Origin: Kazachstania africana CBS 2517
Lineage: Eukaryota; Ascomycota; Saccharomycetes; Saccharomycetales; Saccharomycetaceae
Length of the DNA: 64,000 bases
NCBI RefSeq assembly: GCF_000304475.1
Contig: NC_018944.1
Coordinates: 744,001-808,000, forward strand
Direction of reading: 5' to 3'
In this document: positions 37,992 to 48,419 of the stretch, piece by piece
Layout of the letters: every line of letters begins with the position of its first letter
Position numbering within the stretch: the first letter of the stretch is position 1
Notes under the pieces: generated by a model
Database searches by the model: none
What the model was told of the DNA's origin: nothing
Seen by the model: only the letters and a program-made list of their open reading frames with translations
Made by a program: the position numbers and the translations under genes

Positions 37992-40232
37992 ATGTCTACA
38001 GAGACTCCCAAAAAGCGTAGAGGTAGACCAAGAAAAAATGACATATCAACTTCAGATAAAGATAGTGCCAATAAATCTGTGAAAAAAGGTAGAGGTAGAC
38101 CTAAAAAAGTGGCATCATCTGAAAAAACTTTTGCTGGAACTACAATAGAAGCTTTACTTGCTACTGCCTCCAAACGTAGAGATGGTAGTCAATCCACAAA
38201 TGGTGAGATCATTGAAATTCCTGATGCTGCTGTGGCATTGAAAAATGCTATAAGTGACTATAACCCACTTGAAGAGGGGAACTCACAGGAAATTTTGGAA
38301 CAAAGGAGCAGAAATGAGAACGCTGAAGCAGAAGCTTCTAATGGTACAACTGTTAGAAGGCCCAGAAGAGCCGCCTCCAGAAGCCCTCTTTATGCGGGAG
38401 TACGTAACCTTGCAGGCATTGTTAGTACAGCTAACGCAGATGAAGAATTCGTATTATCAGAAGCAGATGCAGAGGCAGGGGAAGAAATAGATGATTATAA
38501 AGAAACAAGCGATGCCGAAGTTGACTTCAATGACGACATTGACATTGAGCTGGAAAACGATGAGGAAGAACCCAAATATTTGAAAAATAAGACAAGGAAA
38601 ACGAAAAAAGCCAGAGCGAATGCAAAGAAGGAATCTACATCGAAAGGATCAAGCCCAGGTATCTCTAAGCTGAGCTCTAAAAATCGGACTATTAGATCAT
38701 TAAAGGATTTAAGCTCAGCAAGAGACAAAATTGAAAGAATATATGGGCTGAACAGAGAGAAATTACTTCGCTTGGCAAAAGTAAAAGAGGGCTTTGAAAC
38801 ATGCCTCTTCAGCTTTCCAAACGAAAAGATTCAACCTGATTCATCCTATTCTTTGAATATTATTCCTCCATGTAGGAAATATTCAGTTTTTGAAAAAATA
38901 CAAAAGAATCTTCAAAGAAACTTTCATGATATAGATGAAAAGGAATTTGACGAACTATTCAAATTTAGAGTGTCGCCCCTTGATATTGTTGTGGGTGATA
39001 CAGAAATACGTTTGAAAACGCATGAGAAATCAGATTTTCCTGTTTTCGCAAATTCTACAAGGAAAGGTTTTTTTATAAATAGTGGTGGATTAGTCACTGA
39101 TATGGCTTGGCTAGCACCAAATGAAGATGACGACTCTCAATATCTGGCTGTTTCAATTTCCCAATATCTGGATGATCCGTCCGGAGAACGTTTACAAGGG
39201 TTCGAGAAAGAGGAGCATGTGTCATGTGTCATCATCTATAAAATAACTTTTTCGACCTTGCAAATTTCGAGAGTACAAACAATCGTTCATCCATTTGGTG
39301 AAATATGGAATCTAAAATGGCATGAAGGTTATCATTCAAAAACAGCTCTGGGTCTTCTAGGATTTGTCTGTCAAAATGGGGGCGTTAAATTTATAGAAAT
39401 TTTTGCTTCTGGTAGTGATGAGAACAAATTCGTTTACTACGTTGAATCTGCGCTTACAATTTCACTGCCAAGTACGCTTATTACATGTTTCGATTTTTTA
39501 TCTCCAGAAGTCATCGTATGTGGGTTCAAGAATGGATTCGTTGCAGAATTCGATCTATCCGACGAGAAAAATATCCCATCATATTACCATAAAGTGCATG
39601 AATCGTATATTATCTCAATTTCTGTCGGTTATTCCGAATCTGAAAATCCGGTAGTGGGCACTATATCCATAGATGGCTATTTCTGTGTTTTTGATTCACG
39701 AGATATATTTACTACTAAATGCAATGTTGGTAGATTTCGTGGAGGCAATATAGTCCCTTTAACATACTGTGCTCCATTGGACTCTTTCGTCTTTTCAGAC
39801 CAAGGAAATTCGTTAAGATGTGTCGTACCACGAGCACTATTTGCTTCACACCAGATAAATTCAAGGGAAACCACGGTAACGTCAGCTGGTGCATCTAGAC
39901 TGCACCCGTTGATATTATCAAGTGCCTCCGATGGTACCTTATACGTGGACAATATAGCAAGAAGACTGTTGACAGGTGTCAAAAATGTTTCCAATACACA
40001 TAAATCATTGAAGCTATGGCGTTGGGATTATGACAGATCTACCGGCAAATATAGATTGGATCATAATTATGAAGTTTTCAAATCAACGTCGAATGATGTT
40101 AGTAAGATTAAGATCGACGCCCCCGGGATAAATATATCTTGTGTCAAATGGAACGAGTCATCAAAAGGAGGAAATTTTTATGCTTTTGCAAACAATGCTG
40201 GTATATTAACCATTGAGTGCTTGGAGGGGTAG
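37992..40232 (+). CDS. TFC6: TFIIIC subunit Tfc6 (tau91)
   Basis: 746 residues (S. cerevisiae 672). Tfc6 is a subunit of the tauB part of RNA polymerase III factor TFIIIC and works with Tfc3 in binding the B box of tRNA genes. The N-terminus has AT-hook motifs (KKRRGRPRK near residue 8, KKGRGRPKK near 33), followed by an acidic disordered region to about 220. The C-terminal half is a WD40 beta-propeller (GGLVTDMAWLAPNEDDD, WNLKWHEGYHSK, DGYFCVFDSRD, LHPLILSSASDGTLYV). It is convergent with UBA4, 69 bp apart. Confidence 0.92.
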   Translation: MSTETPKKRRGRPRKNDISTSDKDSANKSVKKGRGRPKKVASSEKTFAGTTIEALLATASKRRDGSQSTNGEIIEIPDAAVALKNAISDYNPLEEGNSQEILEQRSRNENAEAEASNGTTVRRPRRAASRSPLYAGVRNLAGIVSTANADEEFVLSEADAEAGEEIDDYKETSDAEVDFNDDIDIELENDEEEPKYLKNKTRKTKKARANAKKESTSKGSSPGISKLSSKNRTIRSLKDLSSARDKIERIYGLNREKLLRLAKVKEGFETCLFSFPNEKIQPDSSYSLNIIPPCRKYSVFEKIQKNLQRNFHDIDEKEFDELFKFRVSPLDIVVGDTEIRLKTHEKSDFPVFANSTRKGFFINSGGLVTDMAWLAPNEDDDSQYLAVSISQYLDDPSGERLQGFEKEEHVSCVIIYKITFSTLQISRVQTIVHPFGEIWNLKWHEGYHSKTALGLLGFVCQNGGVKFIEIFASGSDENKFVYYVESALTISLPSTLITCFDFLSPEVIVCGFKNGFVAEFDLSDEKNIPSYYHKVHESYIISISVGYSESENPVVGTISIDGYFCVFDSRDIFTTKCNVGRFRGGNIVPLTYCAPLDSFVFSDQGNSLRCVVPRALFASHQINSRETTVTSAGASRLHPLILSSASDGTLYVDNIARRLLTGVKNVSNTHKSLKLWRWDYDRSTGKYRLDHNYEVFKSTSNDVSKIKIDAPGINISCVKWNESSKGGNFYAFANNAGILTIECLEG

Positions 40233-40301
40233 TTTTTAACATCATTGCATAACTGAAATTATTTACTTTTATATATTTCAATGTATTTGTAACAATAAAT
40301 C

Positions 40302-41621
40302 TTAGTATTTAGGTATTGATGAATCCACTTCATCAATATATCTGAAAAATCCACCTTGGATATCTTTGACATTGGGGAGTTTGAATTCATCTTTCAGAAG
40401 TCTAGTAGCTAGTTGCGAGTCATTACCATAACGACACAAGACCAATACTTCACTATCCTCTTTAATGGAAGGAATTTCCTTTTGTAGTTCTGCCATTGAC
40501 CCATGCATATCTTTTAATTTCTTGACAGGAATATTGAATGCATCAGGAAAATGAGAAATTTCGTAGTGATGACTGGGTCTAACATCCAATAAAACGTAGT
40601 CTTGAGTTGTACGGTCGTAATATTCATCTTTAAATTTATTAACAGTGATTCTTTCATCTGGAGAACAAACATTATAATTTCTAGATCCACAGAATAACTC
40701 ATAATTGATTTCGCCGGATTCAATTGCAGCCCTTGTGATTGAACGATTATCACCACAGCATATACACTTGGATTGTCTTCCTCTCATTTTAAAAGTACGC
40801 AGTGTTTGCTGAGGGAAACCTGAGTATAATGTTAAAAATGGCTGGAAGTTTTCTGGTGTATAAATACCTATGATGAGCTTTATTGCTTCTACAGCCATCA
40901 TTGTACCGACTAATCCAATACAGGGCCCAATGACGCCGCCCTCCTGACAGGATGAAACTGACATTGGATTTGGCGGGATTGGGTAAAAACACCTATAGCA
41001 GGGACCGGTATTATTGAAGTTTAAGACAGTCAATTGACCTTCTGTGCCTAACCCAGAAGCTGATACCACAGTAATGCCTAAATTTACTGCAACATCAGAA
41101 ATTAAGTATCTGGTCAATGGTGTATCAGTACAGTCTAAGACGTAGTCGTAGCCATCAAAAATATCAAAGGCATTTGAATAATTTAGTCTTACTGGATAAG
41201 TAACTACGTTCACATGAGGATTCAACTTATTCAAGACTGCTTTAGCTGACTCACATTTCAACATGCCAACTTTAGTCGAATCATGTAGAACTTGTCTGTG
41301 TAAATTTGATGTATCGACGATGTCATTGTCTACAATGCCAATTTGACCAATACCGGCACCTGCTAAATAAGGTAAGGCAGGACATCCCAGGCCACCTGCG
41401 CCCACTACCAAGACCTTTGAATTTTTCAATCTGACCTGCCCTTGTACACCTCCTGTGTCTTCTACGATCATCTGTCTACCATACCGTCTATATTCTTCTA
41501 ATGACAACGGATATTCTTGCACTGTGGTAGGTTGAGACTCAACCTGTCTCCGCAATCTAGCGTTTTCCAATTTTAATGCAGCTAATTCATTAATCAGATC
41601 CTGATTTACTTCACTAACCAT
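40302..41621 (-). CDS. UBA4: Uba4, E1-like and sulfurtransferase enzyme for Urm1
   Basis: 439 residues (S. cerevisiae 440). Uba4 adenylates and thiolates the ubiquitin-like protein Urm1, used for tRNA 2-thiouridine formation and protein urmylation. The adenylation domain has the ATP loop GAGGLG (74-79), the active Cys225 in SVSSCQEGG, and zinc CxxC pairs CYRC (208-211) and CICC (286-289). The C-terminal rhodanese domain carries the thiocysteine Cys396 in LVLCRYGND. In S. cerevisiae it is on chr VIII (YHR111W) next to YHR112C; here it lies between TFC6 and BCP1, an interleaving of the two sister regions. Confidence 0.96.
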   Translation of the reverse strand: MVSEVNQDLINELAALKLENARLRRQVESQPTTVQEYPLSLEEYRRYGRQMIVEDTGGVQGQVRLKNSKVLVVGAGGLGCPALPYLAGAGIGQIGIVDNDIVDTSNLHRQVLHDSTKVGMLKCESAKAVLNKLNPHVNVVTYPVRLNYSNAFDIFDGYDYVLDCTDTPLTRYLISDVAVNLGITVVSASGLGTEGQLTVLNFNNTGPCYRCFYPIPPNPMSVSSCQEGGVIGPCIGLVGTMMAVEAIKLIIGIYTPENFQPFLTLYSGFPQQTLRTFKMRGRQSKCICCGDNRSITRAAIESGEINYELFCGSRNYNVCSPDERITVNKFKDEYYDRTTQDYVLLDVRPSHHYEISHFPDAFNIPVKKLKDMHGSMAELQKEIPSIKEDSEVLVLCRYGNDSQLATRLLKDEFKLPNVKDIQGGFFRYIDEVDSSIPKY

Positions 41622-42035
41622 ACTGGAAGAGATTACCGTTGCTTGTCTAGAATTAGTAAGCCTCGTGATGAATTTTAAGAACTTTTTTTTTTCTACATAT
41701 ATATATATATATACTCATCGCAAGAAAAAGAAACGTCATTGTTGCTACTGTCATAGTAACAACTACTGTATCTTTCAGGAACAGCTAAGGGCTGTCGTTG
41801 TACCTGCTATATCGATTGGAATTGACCCAAAACATAGCCAAAAAACTGTCAACAGTTAGAGTTATTTGTCTTGCAAAGGACTACAAAGTACTTCTTGTTT
41901 TCACTTGGCATGCTGAAATTTTTTTCTTGACAAATTTGGCGATGAGCATGAAATTTAGAAATTTTTGATATGTAAAGAGCTTGGTGTTCTCAGCTAACAG
42001 TCCAAGAAAGAATCACATTTTGCCAAGAGGGGACA
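41622..42035. promoter_or_regulatory. UBA4-BCP1 divergent promoter region
   Basis: 414 bp between divergent genes, with an (AT)n tract at 41697-41712. On the BCP1 side a PAC box GCGATGAGC (41939-41947) is followed by the RRPE-like AGAAATTTTTGA (41957-41968), about 70-97 bp before the BCP1 ATG; a second RRPE-like TGAAATTTTTTTC is near 41913. Confidence 0.75.
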
Positions 42036-42854
42036 ATGGTGCAAGCTATAAAACTAAGTGAGTTGACTAACAGAAAAAGAGCCAACGAGGAGGGTGACGT
42101 AGAGGATGACTCCGAAATTGATATTAGCAGCACAGATTCTGAAAATGAAGAAGCTGAAGGCAATGAGGAAGAAATTGTTAACATCGACTTTGACTTCTAT
42201 AATGGCAATTCAGAGGTTGATTTCCATGCTTTAAAAAATCTTTCACGTCAACTGTTTGGCCCACAGGAAAGTAACCGGATCCAACTAAGTGCGTTGGCCG
42301 ATTTGATGTTAGCCTCTCCTATGACTACCATCAAAACGGACGGAACAGAATCCGATCCTTATTGTTTTCTTTCTTTGATTAATTATAATGAGAATCGTGA
42401 TAGCGACTATGCTAAATATTTGAAGAAAGTGGATCCGAAATTAATGACTTTCTTACAAACAGTAGATGGTAACGTGAACAAGAAATGTGCACTAGTTCTT
42501 AGTGAGCGTCTGATTAACATGCCCGCTGAAGTGGTACCTCCACTATATAAGATTACATTAGAAGACGCTTCTAACGTATTGGACAACAACCACTACGACT
42601 TCTATGTTATTGTTAGCAGAAAATACGAGGTAAACTTCGATATGGATGAAGACGAGGAAAGGAGATCCAAGAAAAGAGTGAAGAATGATGAAATTGACTA
42701 CTTCCATGAAGAAGACAGATTTTTTGAAAGAAATGCCAAACTTCACTTCCAATCACCGGCTAAAAAAGGTATAATAAGCACCTACACAGTCATGGACCAT
42801 GACGGACTTCTCAAGAGTCTCACTGAGCTCGAAGAGGAGATTGCTAAATGGTAG
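42036..42854 (+). CDS. BCP1: Bcp1, nuclear chaperone for Rpl23 and exporter factor
   Basis: 272 residues (S. cerevisiae 283), BCCIP family. Bcp1 is a nuclear protein that chaperones the ribosomal protein Rpl23 and is needed for nuclear export of Mss4. It has a basic start (LTNRKRANEEG), an acidic stretch at about 20-45, then the conserved core IVNIDFDFYNGNSEVDFHALKNLSRQLFG as two blocks and LYKITLEDASN, and ends with the ELEEEIAKW tail. PAC/RRPE boxes upstream fit co-regulation with ribosome biogenesis. Confidence 0.94.
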   Translation: MVQAIKLSELTNRKRANEEGDVEDDSEIDISSTDSENEEAEGNEEEIVNIDFDFYNGNSEVDFHALKNLSRQLFGPQESNRIQLSALADLMLASPMTTIKTDGTESDPYCFLSLINYNENRDSDYAKYLKKVDPKLMTFLQTVDGNVNKKCALVLSERLINMPAEVVPPLYKITLEDASNVLDNNHYDFYVIVSRKYEVNFDMDEDEERRSKKRVKNDEIDYFHEEDRFFERNAKLHFQSPAKKGIISTYTVMDHDGLLKSLTELEEEIAKW

Positions 42855-43206
42855 TCAACTGGACATACTGGATCCACAAGCAATTCATATATGTAATTAA
42901 TCTGCACGTGATTTGTTCACGTGATCTTAAATAACTTTACACGAAACTCACTTCCTACGAACGTCACCAATTTCAATGATTTGTTCAATTAGAATATGGA
43001 TTTGTTTATAGTGATGAATGAGCTTCTATAGAGGAAAGAAGAGCATTTAAAAGGCTCTGAAAGAACCTTTCTATATTACAACAGTGGGTACAATTAACGT
43101 AAAACCCTGCTACTTTTTTTTTCCCTTCAAATTCTTTGCTTGGTTTGATTATAGGATTTCATTGAAATTGCAACAAGCAAAATTCCAGATATAGAAGAGC
43201 GTCCAA
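42855..43206 (+). promoter_or_regulatory. EAF1: EAF1 upstream region with twin CACGTG
   Basis: 352 bp between BCP1 and EAF1. Two CACGTGAT sites in the same orientation start at 42905 and 42918, 13 bp apart, suiting Cbf1 or another bHLH factor. They lie within 70 bp of the BCP1 stop, so they may also mark the end of that unit. Confidence 0.6.
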
Positions 43207-46203
43207 ATGTCATCACGATCTTCTTCCCCCTTAAATAGGCCAGCATCTGCCAGCTCACAAATAGGGTTCAACAAGAAAGAAAGTGAAATGCTTACAGCTC
43301 GAAAAGAAGAGCTATCGGCTCTTCGTACATCCAAATTAATTGAATTGTATTGCGTATCAAGGATAGATGATGTGATTAGAATTACAGATGGAGATCAATT
43401 CAAAGAACAGATAGATTCATTTCTGGAAAAAAATGACATCAAGAAAGGCATGCGGTTCCAACCAAATACCCTCCCAATACCGACATGTGTACAATTACAA
43501 ACGTTGACGGAAAACCATCGCTCCAAGTCAGATCCATCAAGGCTCTCCACTATGAATGAAACAAGGAAAAGAAGTATTGCCGCGGCAAAAGATCATGCCC
43601 TACCAATAATTAAGAAAACTAAGAGTCAAAGTACTGGGGAAATTGAACAGAGGACAATTATTAAGGAAGAAATACCAGGTATCGAAAGATCCATGATTAA
43701 GCTTGATAAAGCTGTAAAGGATACAAAAAAGCCGGTTTCAATTGAGACCAGCGTACATGTAAATAAGAATGAGAGTGCAAAGAGGCCGATTTCAAAAATT
43801 GAACAAGTCGATGAGGAACCCTTAAAGAAAAAGACTAAATCCACTTTTGACGTCGACTTAAGAAATAAAGATGGTAGATCTATGGACCGTAGCCCTTCTC
43901 CCATGCCTGTGCACGAAAACTTCAAATATCCATCATATTCAGCTGAATCAAGCACATATCCTGCTAATACAACTCCTATAGACACAGCCAGAAAATATCG
44001 AAACAAATTGGCGATTAAACTTACAAAAAGGCCAGAAAATGTATCAGATTTCTATATTGAAAATAACATAAATTCCAAAGATCAAATCTACCTGCTATTA
44101 AAGGAAAATGCCCCATCAAAAGTGGCGCAAGGAATACCGTTGGCGGAACTAAAGTACATGGCACAGACTCTACCGTTGGTTAATCTAATACCTAGAGCAC
44201 ACAAGGTTTTAACGACCGATATAATGAATGATGCATTAAATGAGGCGAGGATAACAGTGGTAAGTTCAAGAATCGAGGAATTGAGAAGGTTGGGTCTTTG
44301 GTCGTTGAGACAACCCATAAAATTTGTTGATCCATGGAACCGAAGTGCAACTCACCGTTCTATATTATTAGACGAAGCAAAATGGATGTATGAAGATTTC
44401 AAGGAGGGGCGCCAGTATAAAATTGCAATATGCACCACAATTGCTCAGGGGATAATGGATTATTGGAATTATGGTAAGGTATGCTGTGTCAATGTAAAGC
44501 CTCATACGTTTGAGAATAATGAATTTATAGACAGAGGACAGGATACAGATGCTGTTGAAAATGATGATAATAAGAGTAACGATGTGGTGGAATTAGAAGT
44601 TGAAACCACAGAGACCATCACAGCTGCTGAAGAAGTTGAAGGAAATGTAACTCCCCGTGAAGATACAATAGAATCCCAAGAAAAAGAAGATAAAGAAGAG
44701 AAAGAACAAGAGGAAGAGGAAGAGGAAGAGGGAGAAAACGAGGGAGAACAAGAGGAGGAAAATTTCATTGATATAAGTCTTTTACTCAAAAGACCAGACC
44801 CTACATCAGAGATTCTTCCTCACACATTTCCAACTGAGATACAGCCGGAAGAATATAAAGCAATTTTAAATTCTAGAGAGAGCAACCCATTCAAATTGAA
44901 TGTCAACGGAAAGGACTTAACACTAACTGAAAATAATATAGCAGAAGGTTTCCCTCTTTACTCAGGAATTCCTACGTCAGAGGAAAGGCTAGATAATATT
45001 AATAACTTACCTTTTGCTACCATCTCCAAATCTATAATGACACTAGAGGATGATGGGTTTTATAAATTGGTAGAAAGACAAGTAATTGATGATGAACAAT
45101 CTCTGGTACAGCTAAGTAAAAGAAGAGGAATGTTCTATGGAAATAGAAGAAGCCATTATCTTAGACCGCCTCCAGTTCCATCATTACGTTATTTACAGAA
45201 TCGTACGCCGACAATTTGGTTGCCTGAAGATGATCAAGAATTGGTCAAGAATATTAATACTTACGCCTATAACTGGGAATTGATCAGTGCACATATGACT
45301 CATAGATCGACCAGGTCATATATGTCTAACATCGAAAGAAGAACGCCTTGGCAATGCTTCGAAAGATTTGTACAACTTAATGAACGCTTCAATTTTAATG
45401 ATTTGAAAGGTCCAAGGGCACACAATGCACAACAATGGCTTATGGAAGCTCATAAATTTCAACAAAGGCAAAATAGAAGAATTTCTCCCTTGGGTGTTGG
45501 AACTGAATCCATTCAACGAGGGCATAAGAGACTTCGTTGGGCAAGCATGTTTGAAGCAATGAGGAGATGTATCAAGAAAAGAGAAAATGCTCCTCGTCCA
45601 AACCCTACTCAACCTAGAAAACCTTTGGATACCAAGAATATGAAAGTTCCAACTCCTGCAGAAATGTCACAGCTAAAGGCACAAAGAGACGAGTCCTTGC
45701 GGAGAGATATTCAACTGAGAAGAAGTGCTAAGAGTAGATTACAGCAAAAGCAAATACAGGCCGCACAGCAAGTGCAACCTAGGGCAAACTCGAGGGTCCC
45801 TTTAAATAATAAACCAGATTCATCGAGTAATACACCAACACCGGTACAAAAGAGTGCAGATCCCCAAGCTGCAGTAGGAACAACGCATCCATCAGAACGT
45901 GAAATTATAGAATCATACTCTAGGAAAATTTTAGCTCAAAAACCAGAGCTGTCCCTGGAAACTGCACTTAAGGCAGCAGAAAATTACTATAAATCGTTTA
46001 AGGAGCAACAAATGCTAATGGTACAACAACAAAAACAGCTGCAGCAACAGCAACAGCTCTCAGCTAGAAATAGCGTAAAAAATAATGACAAGCAAAATCC
46101 AAAAGTAAATATACAAACCTCGCCAAATGTTAATAATAGTGGGGTTTCATCAAAAATTCAATCTCCTACCCCCGGTGAAATTTTGCAAAGGCTTCAGAAA
46201 TGA
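43207..46203 (+). CDS. EAF1: NuA4 scaffold subunit Eaf1 (Vid21)
   Basis: 998 residues (S. cerevisiae 982). Eaf1 is the platform on which the NuA4 histone H4/H2A acetyltransferase assembles. An HSA domain lies at about 380-430 (EAKWMYEDFKEGRQYK), binding actin-related proteins. A Glu-rich stretch at about 490-520 follows. A SANT/Myb-like domain sits at about 670-730 (WLPEDDQELVKNINTYAYNW and TPWQCFERFVQ), and there is a Gln-rich tail at about 935-955. The neighbour TRA1, another NuA4 subunit, is on the same window end. Confidence 0.94.
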   Translation: MSSRSSSPLNRPASASSQIGFNKKESEMLTARKEELSALRTSKLIELYCVSRIDDVIRITDGDQFKEQIDSFLEKNDIKKGMRFQPNTLPIPTCVQLQTLTENHRSKSDPSRLSTMNETRKRSIAAAKDHALPIIKKTKSQSTGEIEQRTIIKEEIPGIERSMIKLDKAVKDTKKPVSIETSVHVNKNESAKRPISKIEQVDEEPLKKKTKSTFDVDLRNKDGRSMDRSPSPMPVHENFKYPSYSAESSTYPANTTPIDTARKYRNKLAIKLTKRPENVSDFYIENNINSKDQIYLLLKENAPSKVAQGIPLAELKYMAQTLPLVNLIPRAHKVLTTDIMNDALNEARITVVSSRIEELRRLGLWSLRQPIKFVDPWNRSATHRSILLDEAKWMYEDFKEGRQYKIAICTTIAQGIMDYWNYGKVCCVNVKPHTFENNEFIDRGQDTDAVENDDNKSNDVVELEVETTETITAAEEVEGNVTPREDTIESQEKEDKEEKEQEEEEEEEGENEGEQEEENFIDISLLLKRPDPTSEILPHTFPTEIQPEEYKAILNSRESNPFKLNVNGKDLTLTENNIAEGFPLYSGIPTSEERLDNINNLPFATISKSIMTLEDDGFYKLVERQVIDDEQSLVQLSKRRGMFYGNRRSHYLRPPPVPSLRYLQNRTPTIWLPEDDQELVKNINTYAYNWELISAHMTHRSTRSYMSNIERRTPWQCFERFVQLNERFNFNDLKGPRAHNAQQWLMEAHKFQQRQNRRISPLGVGTESIQRGHKRLRWASMFEAMRRCIKKRENAPRPNPTQPRKPLDTKNMKVPTPAEMSQLKAQRDESLRRDIQLRRSAKSRLQQKQIQAAQQVQPRANSRVPLNNKPDSSSNTPTPVQKSADPQAAVGTTHPSEREIIESYSRKILAQKPELSLETALKAAENYYKSFKEQQMLMVQQQKQLQQQQQLSARNSVKNNDKQNPKVNIQTSPNVNNSGVSSKIQSPTPGEILQRLQK

Positions 46204-46784
46204 AGCATTTTGATTCGATGCACTCGATTTCATGAAATAATTTCAAATATTTCATGAAGGGGACGAACAGACAATAGGTGCATTCATTACAAGTCACATA
46301 CATCATATAGACGTTTTTCTAGTTATGAACCCGGAGTATTGTTCATGCAACTTTCTTTCAAAAATGAAAAAGTTCAGTGAGCTGAACCATACTTTCAGAA
46401 AATCCTCAAATGGAAGCTCAGCACTACTAGTAAACTTACTTCTAGTTTATAATATGTATTATTTACAAATTAAGCTCTATTCTTTCTATTAACTCTAAAA
46501 CAAAACTATGAAAACGAATTTCTATTCCAGATGCTTGCGTAGCTATTCGATATTTTGTTATTAGATAGCTTCTAGATAGTAGTAGTATAAGATGCTTGGA
46601 GTTAAGTACGATGTTCCCAAGATACACATTAACAATGTTATATGTAGTAAAGAAGTGTTAAGCTTTTTGACTTATTAAGATAATCGGAAGGTCAGCAGTC
46701 AATTTTCTAAGCATTTAACGTTTAAACTAGGTTTATATGAAGGTTATATAAGATACAAAATGTGACAACAAGTATTTAAATTCA
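46204..46784. other. EAF1-GGA intergenic region
   Basis: 581 bp between two convergent genes, AT-rich, with no ORF or RNA that I can support. It is long for a region needing only two 3' ends, so a lost gene is possible. Confidence 0.5.
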
Positions 46785-48419
46785 TTATAACGCGGGGAAA
46801 GTGAAGACGGCAGTCTCTTCGATTGGATTGTTAGCAATTTTATAGTTAACTTTCCATTTGATTTTCAATGGTTTGCCTGCAGCTTTTGGTACATTATCAA
46901 TATTGGCCTCTTGAGATATACCACTGTTTGTATGTGGTACCATTTCATTGTCTGATTGAGGCAATAAAGTTAACTTCATAGATTTTGGTACAGCAATGAG
47001 GAAAGTTAAATCTGTCAATTTATCATTAGATAGATTTGAGAAGTAGATTTTGCTATTTACAGTTGAATCAGATAATCTTTTATTTTCTGCTTCAATTTTC
47101 AAAGTTGCTGATTGATTAATAAGGATTCTAGAAGAAGTACCAGTCGAAGTGAAGTCTCCGAATAAGTCAAGAGAGTCGTTGTTATCGTCTAATTTGATAC
47201 CACCCGCTAGACTTAGAGAGTTATTGTTGGTATCATTTTTCGGAGAAGATGGTGAAGACGATAAAGTTAAATCACCTAATAAATCTATCACATCACCAGT
47301 ATTAGTAGTAGATGATGCATTAGGAGTTGGTGATGGGGATGTGACGCCTAGATCATCACCAAAGTCAATTAAATTGATTTCATTAGCCAAAGCTCCCGAA
47401 TTTGATTGCATCATAGAACCTGTGGACATTGCTTGAGGGTTGATTTGTTGAGCAGCGGTAACATTACCATTTCTTAAAAGGCTGTACTTCTCTAATAACT
47501 GGTTCACATTGTCGTTAAATTTCAATAGATCTTGAACCAAATCATCATCGTCATGCTCTTCCTCAATAATCTTTTGAAATTTTGGTTGAGCATTTTTCAA
47601 TGCAGCGTACAGTTCTTCAGCGGTTTCATTATCATTCATATCATCCGAAGAGCTTAACATTTCATTCAACAAGTCAGCTTTACGTTTCAATTTATTCAAC
47701 TCGTTATTAACACTTTGTTTTGCCTTGACAATATTGTCTTCTTTGAAGCCAGCCATGACTTTCATCAACTTGTTTGCCTCTTTAAGATCATCTGGTCTAC
47801 CGCTTCTGATCAATTCCTCCAACTTAGCAGCTTGAACAATTTCTTGCTCCTTTTGGATTTCACTTGGTGTTTTCAATTGATCTGTAGGTCTCATGACAGC
47901 GAGATTGTCAGATTGAATCTTTGGGAAGATGTAGCCTTTATATTTCAAGAGCCTTCTCATATCTCTAATATAATTCATTTCATCTTTATATTCAGATAGT
48001 TTACAGATAGTTTGATACCACTCTTCAATGGCAGTCAAAATCAACCTTTGTACTTTCGAATATCTTAAAGGTGGATGTTCAGGAAATCTCTTGACTAATT
48101 CATTTAAAAATGCCTTTCTAGATATTTGTAAATGTAATGGATAACCACAATTTTTCACTAGAACATCTAACAACGCTAGGGCAAAAACAGCAGTGTGAGT
48201 ATCTCTGTTGTTGATCAATTTAACAATGGCCTTTGATGCATCGTAAGCAGCACCACCTTGTTTTTCATTGATGTAATCAGCAATATCCAGATTCAAAGCC
48301 AGATCTGGCTCAGGTAGCGACATTCTACAAGCCCTATTGATTTTTCTCAATAGGGGATTACCAACAGGCTGTGGTCTCCTAACAGGACCGTCTTCCAAAT
48401 AAATACCGTATGAAGACAT
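46785..48419 (-). CDS. GGA1/GGA2: GGA family clathrin adaptor (Gga1/Gga2)
   Basis: 544 residues from the ATG at 48419. GGAs are Golgi-localised, Arf-binding adaptors that sort cargo from the trans-Golgi to the vacuolar pathway. The VHS domain covers about 20-165 (NPLLRKINRACRMSL and LDVLVKNCGYPLHL), the GAT domain about 190-325, then a hinge with clathrin-box-like motifs (LIDFGDDL and two DLLGDL/DLFGDF motifs), and the C-terminal gamma-ear from about 425. GGA1 and GGA2 are whole-genome-duplication copies in S. cerevisiae and both fit this location, so I do not choose between them. Confidence 0.94.
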   Translation of the reverse strand: MSSYGIYLEDGPVRRPQPVGNPLLRKINRACRMSLPEPDLALNLDIADYINEKQGGAAYDASKAIVKLINNRDTHTAVFALALLDVLVKNCGYPLHLQISRKAFLNELVKRFPEHPPLRYSKVQRLILTAIEEWYQTICKLSEYKDEMNYIRDMRRLLKYKGYIFPKIQSDNLAVMRPTDQLKTPSEIQKEQEIVQAAKLEELIRSGRPDDLKEANKLMKVMAGFKEDNIVKAKQSVNNELNKLKRKADLLNEMLSSSDDMNDNETAEELYAALKNAQPKFQKIIEEEHDDDDLVQDLLKFNDNVNQLLEKYSLLRNGNVTAAQQINPQAMSTGSMMQSNSGALANEINLIDFGDDLGVTSPSPTPNASSTTNTGDVIDLLGDLTLSSSPSSPKNDTNNNSLSLAGGIKLDDNNDSLDLFGDFTSTGTSSRILINQSATLKIEAENKRLSDSTVNSKIYFSNLSNDKLTDLTFLIAVPKSMKLTLLPQSDNEMVPHTNSGISQEANIDNVPKAAGKPLKIKWKVNYKIANNPIEETAVFTFPAL

